Shown in pieces: positions 63,011-64,000 of a DNA stretch of 64,000 nucleotides; the first letter of the stretch is position 1; each line of letters begins with the position of its first letter. The position numbers and the translations under genes were made by a program. This DNA is from CAVSUZ01 sp963791885. GTDB taxonomy: Bacteria > Pseudomonadota > Alphaproteobacteria > Acetobacterales > Acetobacteraceae. The notes below the pieces were generated by a model, which was not told where the DNA came from, ran no database searches, and saw only the letters and a list, made by a program, of their open reading frames with translations. Where the stretch lies: the NCBI GenBank assembly GCA_963791885.1, contig CAWBUL010000004.1, positions 1,302,001-1,366,000 of the forward strand. Reading direction: 5' to 3'.

Positions 63011-64000
63011 TCAGGTCAGATTCGACCACTGATCCATGTTCCACACCGGCAGGCCACGAAGATCACCGGCATCAGTGCGGACGAACTCGGACGCCGGCGG
63101 CTTGTCGCCCAGCCGATCGTATGCCTCTTTCAGCAGGGGCTCTGTGCGAGCGAACGCCTCTTTCACTTGAGGCCACTCAAGCGGCTTGTCGATCATCTTG
63201 CTGCCGACGAGATATTTGCTGGTCTCAAGCACGGCGCGCGCATCATTCTCGGTCGGCCAGGCCCAGCCGCGGTGATACACGACGTCGTCGTTCACCACCT
63301 TGCCGCCATCCGCGTCGTCAAGCTTCCAGTATTGCTTCACCAGCTGCGATACCGGGCCGGGTTGCATCGCCGCGAGAGCGGTGACCGCATCCTGCTGCGA
63401 GAGAATGAAAGCCAGACCGATCTTGGGATTCTTGTCCAGCAGATGGTTATTCACGATCCAGAAGGACCGGTGCAGATAGTAGCCATCCGGGAAGAACGGC
63501 GACTTTTTCACTGACGGAAGCATGATGCCGGCGCCTTTGCCGAGCGGCCCGTCATAACCGTCCTCCGTGTAGCCGAAGGAGTTCATGATCCCCACGGTGC
63601 CGGTGTGGGAGGCCTGGAGATACGAAGGATAGGCGGTGATCGCCGCATCCATTCCCGTTGGCACTTCGGCGGCCTGGATCAGCGTCGGCGTGTTGACGAT
63701 CCGGATCCCGAAGTCGCGCGGGTCGGCGCTGCCCATCTCCCAACGCAGCATCTGCGTGAGCGCATTATACGGATCGCCCCCAAGCAGCGCGCCGACCGTC
63801 TTGCCCTTGATGTCCTGAATGGTCTTCACGGGCGAACCTTTGCGCGTGCACAGCACGAGGCGCAGGTGTCCTTCGCCGACGACCATCAAACTCAGAGGCA
63901 ATTTTGCCGCGATCGCGCGGATGATCGGGGTGTTGCCCCACATGCCCATGTCGAGATTGTTGCCGACAATGGCTTCGACCATCGGCAGCGCCGTCGGATA
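63011..64000 (-). CDS. ABC transporter substrate-binding protein, cut by the right edge
   Basis: The open frame on the minus strand begins beyond the edge (the last six visible codons read YPTALP) and runs to 63011. The visible part is an SsuA/NMT1-type periplasmic domain (NNLDMGMWGNTPIIRAIAAKLPLSLMVVGEG, VKTIQDIKGKTVGALLGGDPYNA, NNHLLDKNPKIGLAFILSQQ). It differs clearly from the two other binding proteins at 53-56 kb and belongs to another importer whose remaining genes are outside the window. Confidence 0.85.
   Translation of the reverse strand, partial: YPTALPMVEAIVGNNLDMGMWGNTPIIRAIAAKLPLSLMVVGEGHLRLVLCTRKGSPVKTIQDIKGKTVGALLGGDPYNALTQMLRWEMGSADPRDFGIRIVNTPTLIQAAEVPTGMDAAITAYPSYLQASHTGTVGIMNSFGYTEDGYDGPLGKGAGIMLPSVKKSPFFPDGYYLHRSFWIVNNHLLDKNPKIGLAFILSQQDAVTALAAMQPGPVSQLVKQYWKLDDADGGKVVNDDVVYHRGWAWPTENDARAVLETSKYLVGSKMIDKPLEWPQVKEAFARTEPLLKEAYDRLGDKPPASEFVRTDAGDLRGLPVWNMDQWSNLT

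Noticed and set aside
61703..63514. A 603-codon plus-strand frame opposite the dehydratase and dehydrogenase genes
   Set aside because: The composition is His/Arg-rich shadow sequence, while the minus strand holds three well-supported enzymes with family motifs.
1..64000. tRNA, rRNA or riboswitch genes
   Set aside because: I looked through the intergenic regions and saw no convincing cloverleaf, rRNA segment or known riboswitch core; a covariance search would be decisive.

Overview
The window is GC-rich bacterial chromosome with densely packed, often overlapping genes. The rpsA-sppA-ihfB-lapA-pyrF-trpF block, the IS630-type elements, a PEP-CTERM protein and many TRAP, ABC and sugar-acid catabolic genes suggest an alphaproteobacterium, most likely Rhodospirillales/Acetobacteraceae (family level is inference; no rRNA gene is present).

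Left third (1-15.6 kb): a DUF2092 periplasmic protein followed by a Gly/Gln/Asn-rich secreted protein cut by the left edge; an AraC regulator; a small lipoprotein with a frameshift; a sulfatase with two small membrane proteins; a second AraC gene split by two abutting 1170-bp IS630-type elements; then a decayed type I secretion / glycosyltransferase operon (ABC exporter, HlyD adaptor, SEL1-repeat protein with two frameshifts, glycosyltransferase cut off at a deletion scar that runs straight into the AraC remnant).

Middle (15.9-37.3 kb): an amidase, a 23-bp tandem repeat, an ATP-grasp enzyme, the conserved ribosomal protein S1 / SppA / IHF-beta / LapA / PyrF / TrpF block, a DUF1194 protein, a small Cys-rich secreted protein, a TolB-like/TPR protein, a Bcr/CflA-type efflux pump, a dual GGDEF-EAL protein, an RlmI-type methyltransferase with two luciferase-like monooxygenases, a TRAP transporter and an EamA exporter.

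Right (37.3-50 kb): a PEP-CTERM secreted protein and a nine-gene, translationally coupled chemosensory operon. It holds a cytosolic receptor with two signalling modules, a three-domain CheW, CheB, CheR, CheA, a STAS protein, a receiver, a CheC-type phosphatase and a PAS hybrid kinase. There are no flagellar genes and no classical transmembrane receptor. This is the most unusual intact system in the window.

Far right (50-64 kb): a threonine/serine dehydratase gene carrying a 717-bp corrupted insertion made of degraded copies of itself (probably an assembly artefact), then a long minus-strand catabolic operon. That operon has an ABC importer with two paralogous binding proteins, an enolase-superfamily dehydratase, an SDR, EthD-type proteins, a split UxaA-type hydro-lyase, a beta-hydroxyacid dehydrogenase, a GntR regulator and a P1-family peptidase, and it continues off the right edge. 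It looks like uptake and dehydration of an unidentified sugar acid or related hydroxy-acid.

At least seven genes are broken by single-base indels, several of them an extra G or C in a short run. With the corrupted stretch near 51 kb, this points to residual sequencing error rather than wholesale gene decay.
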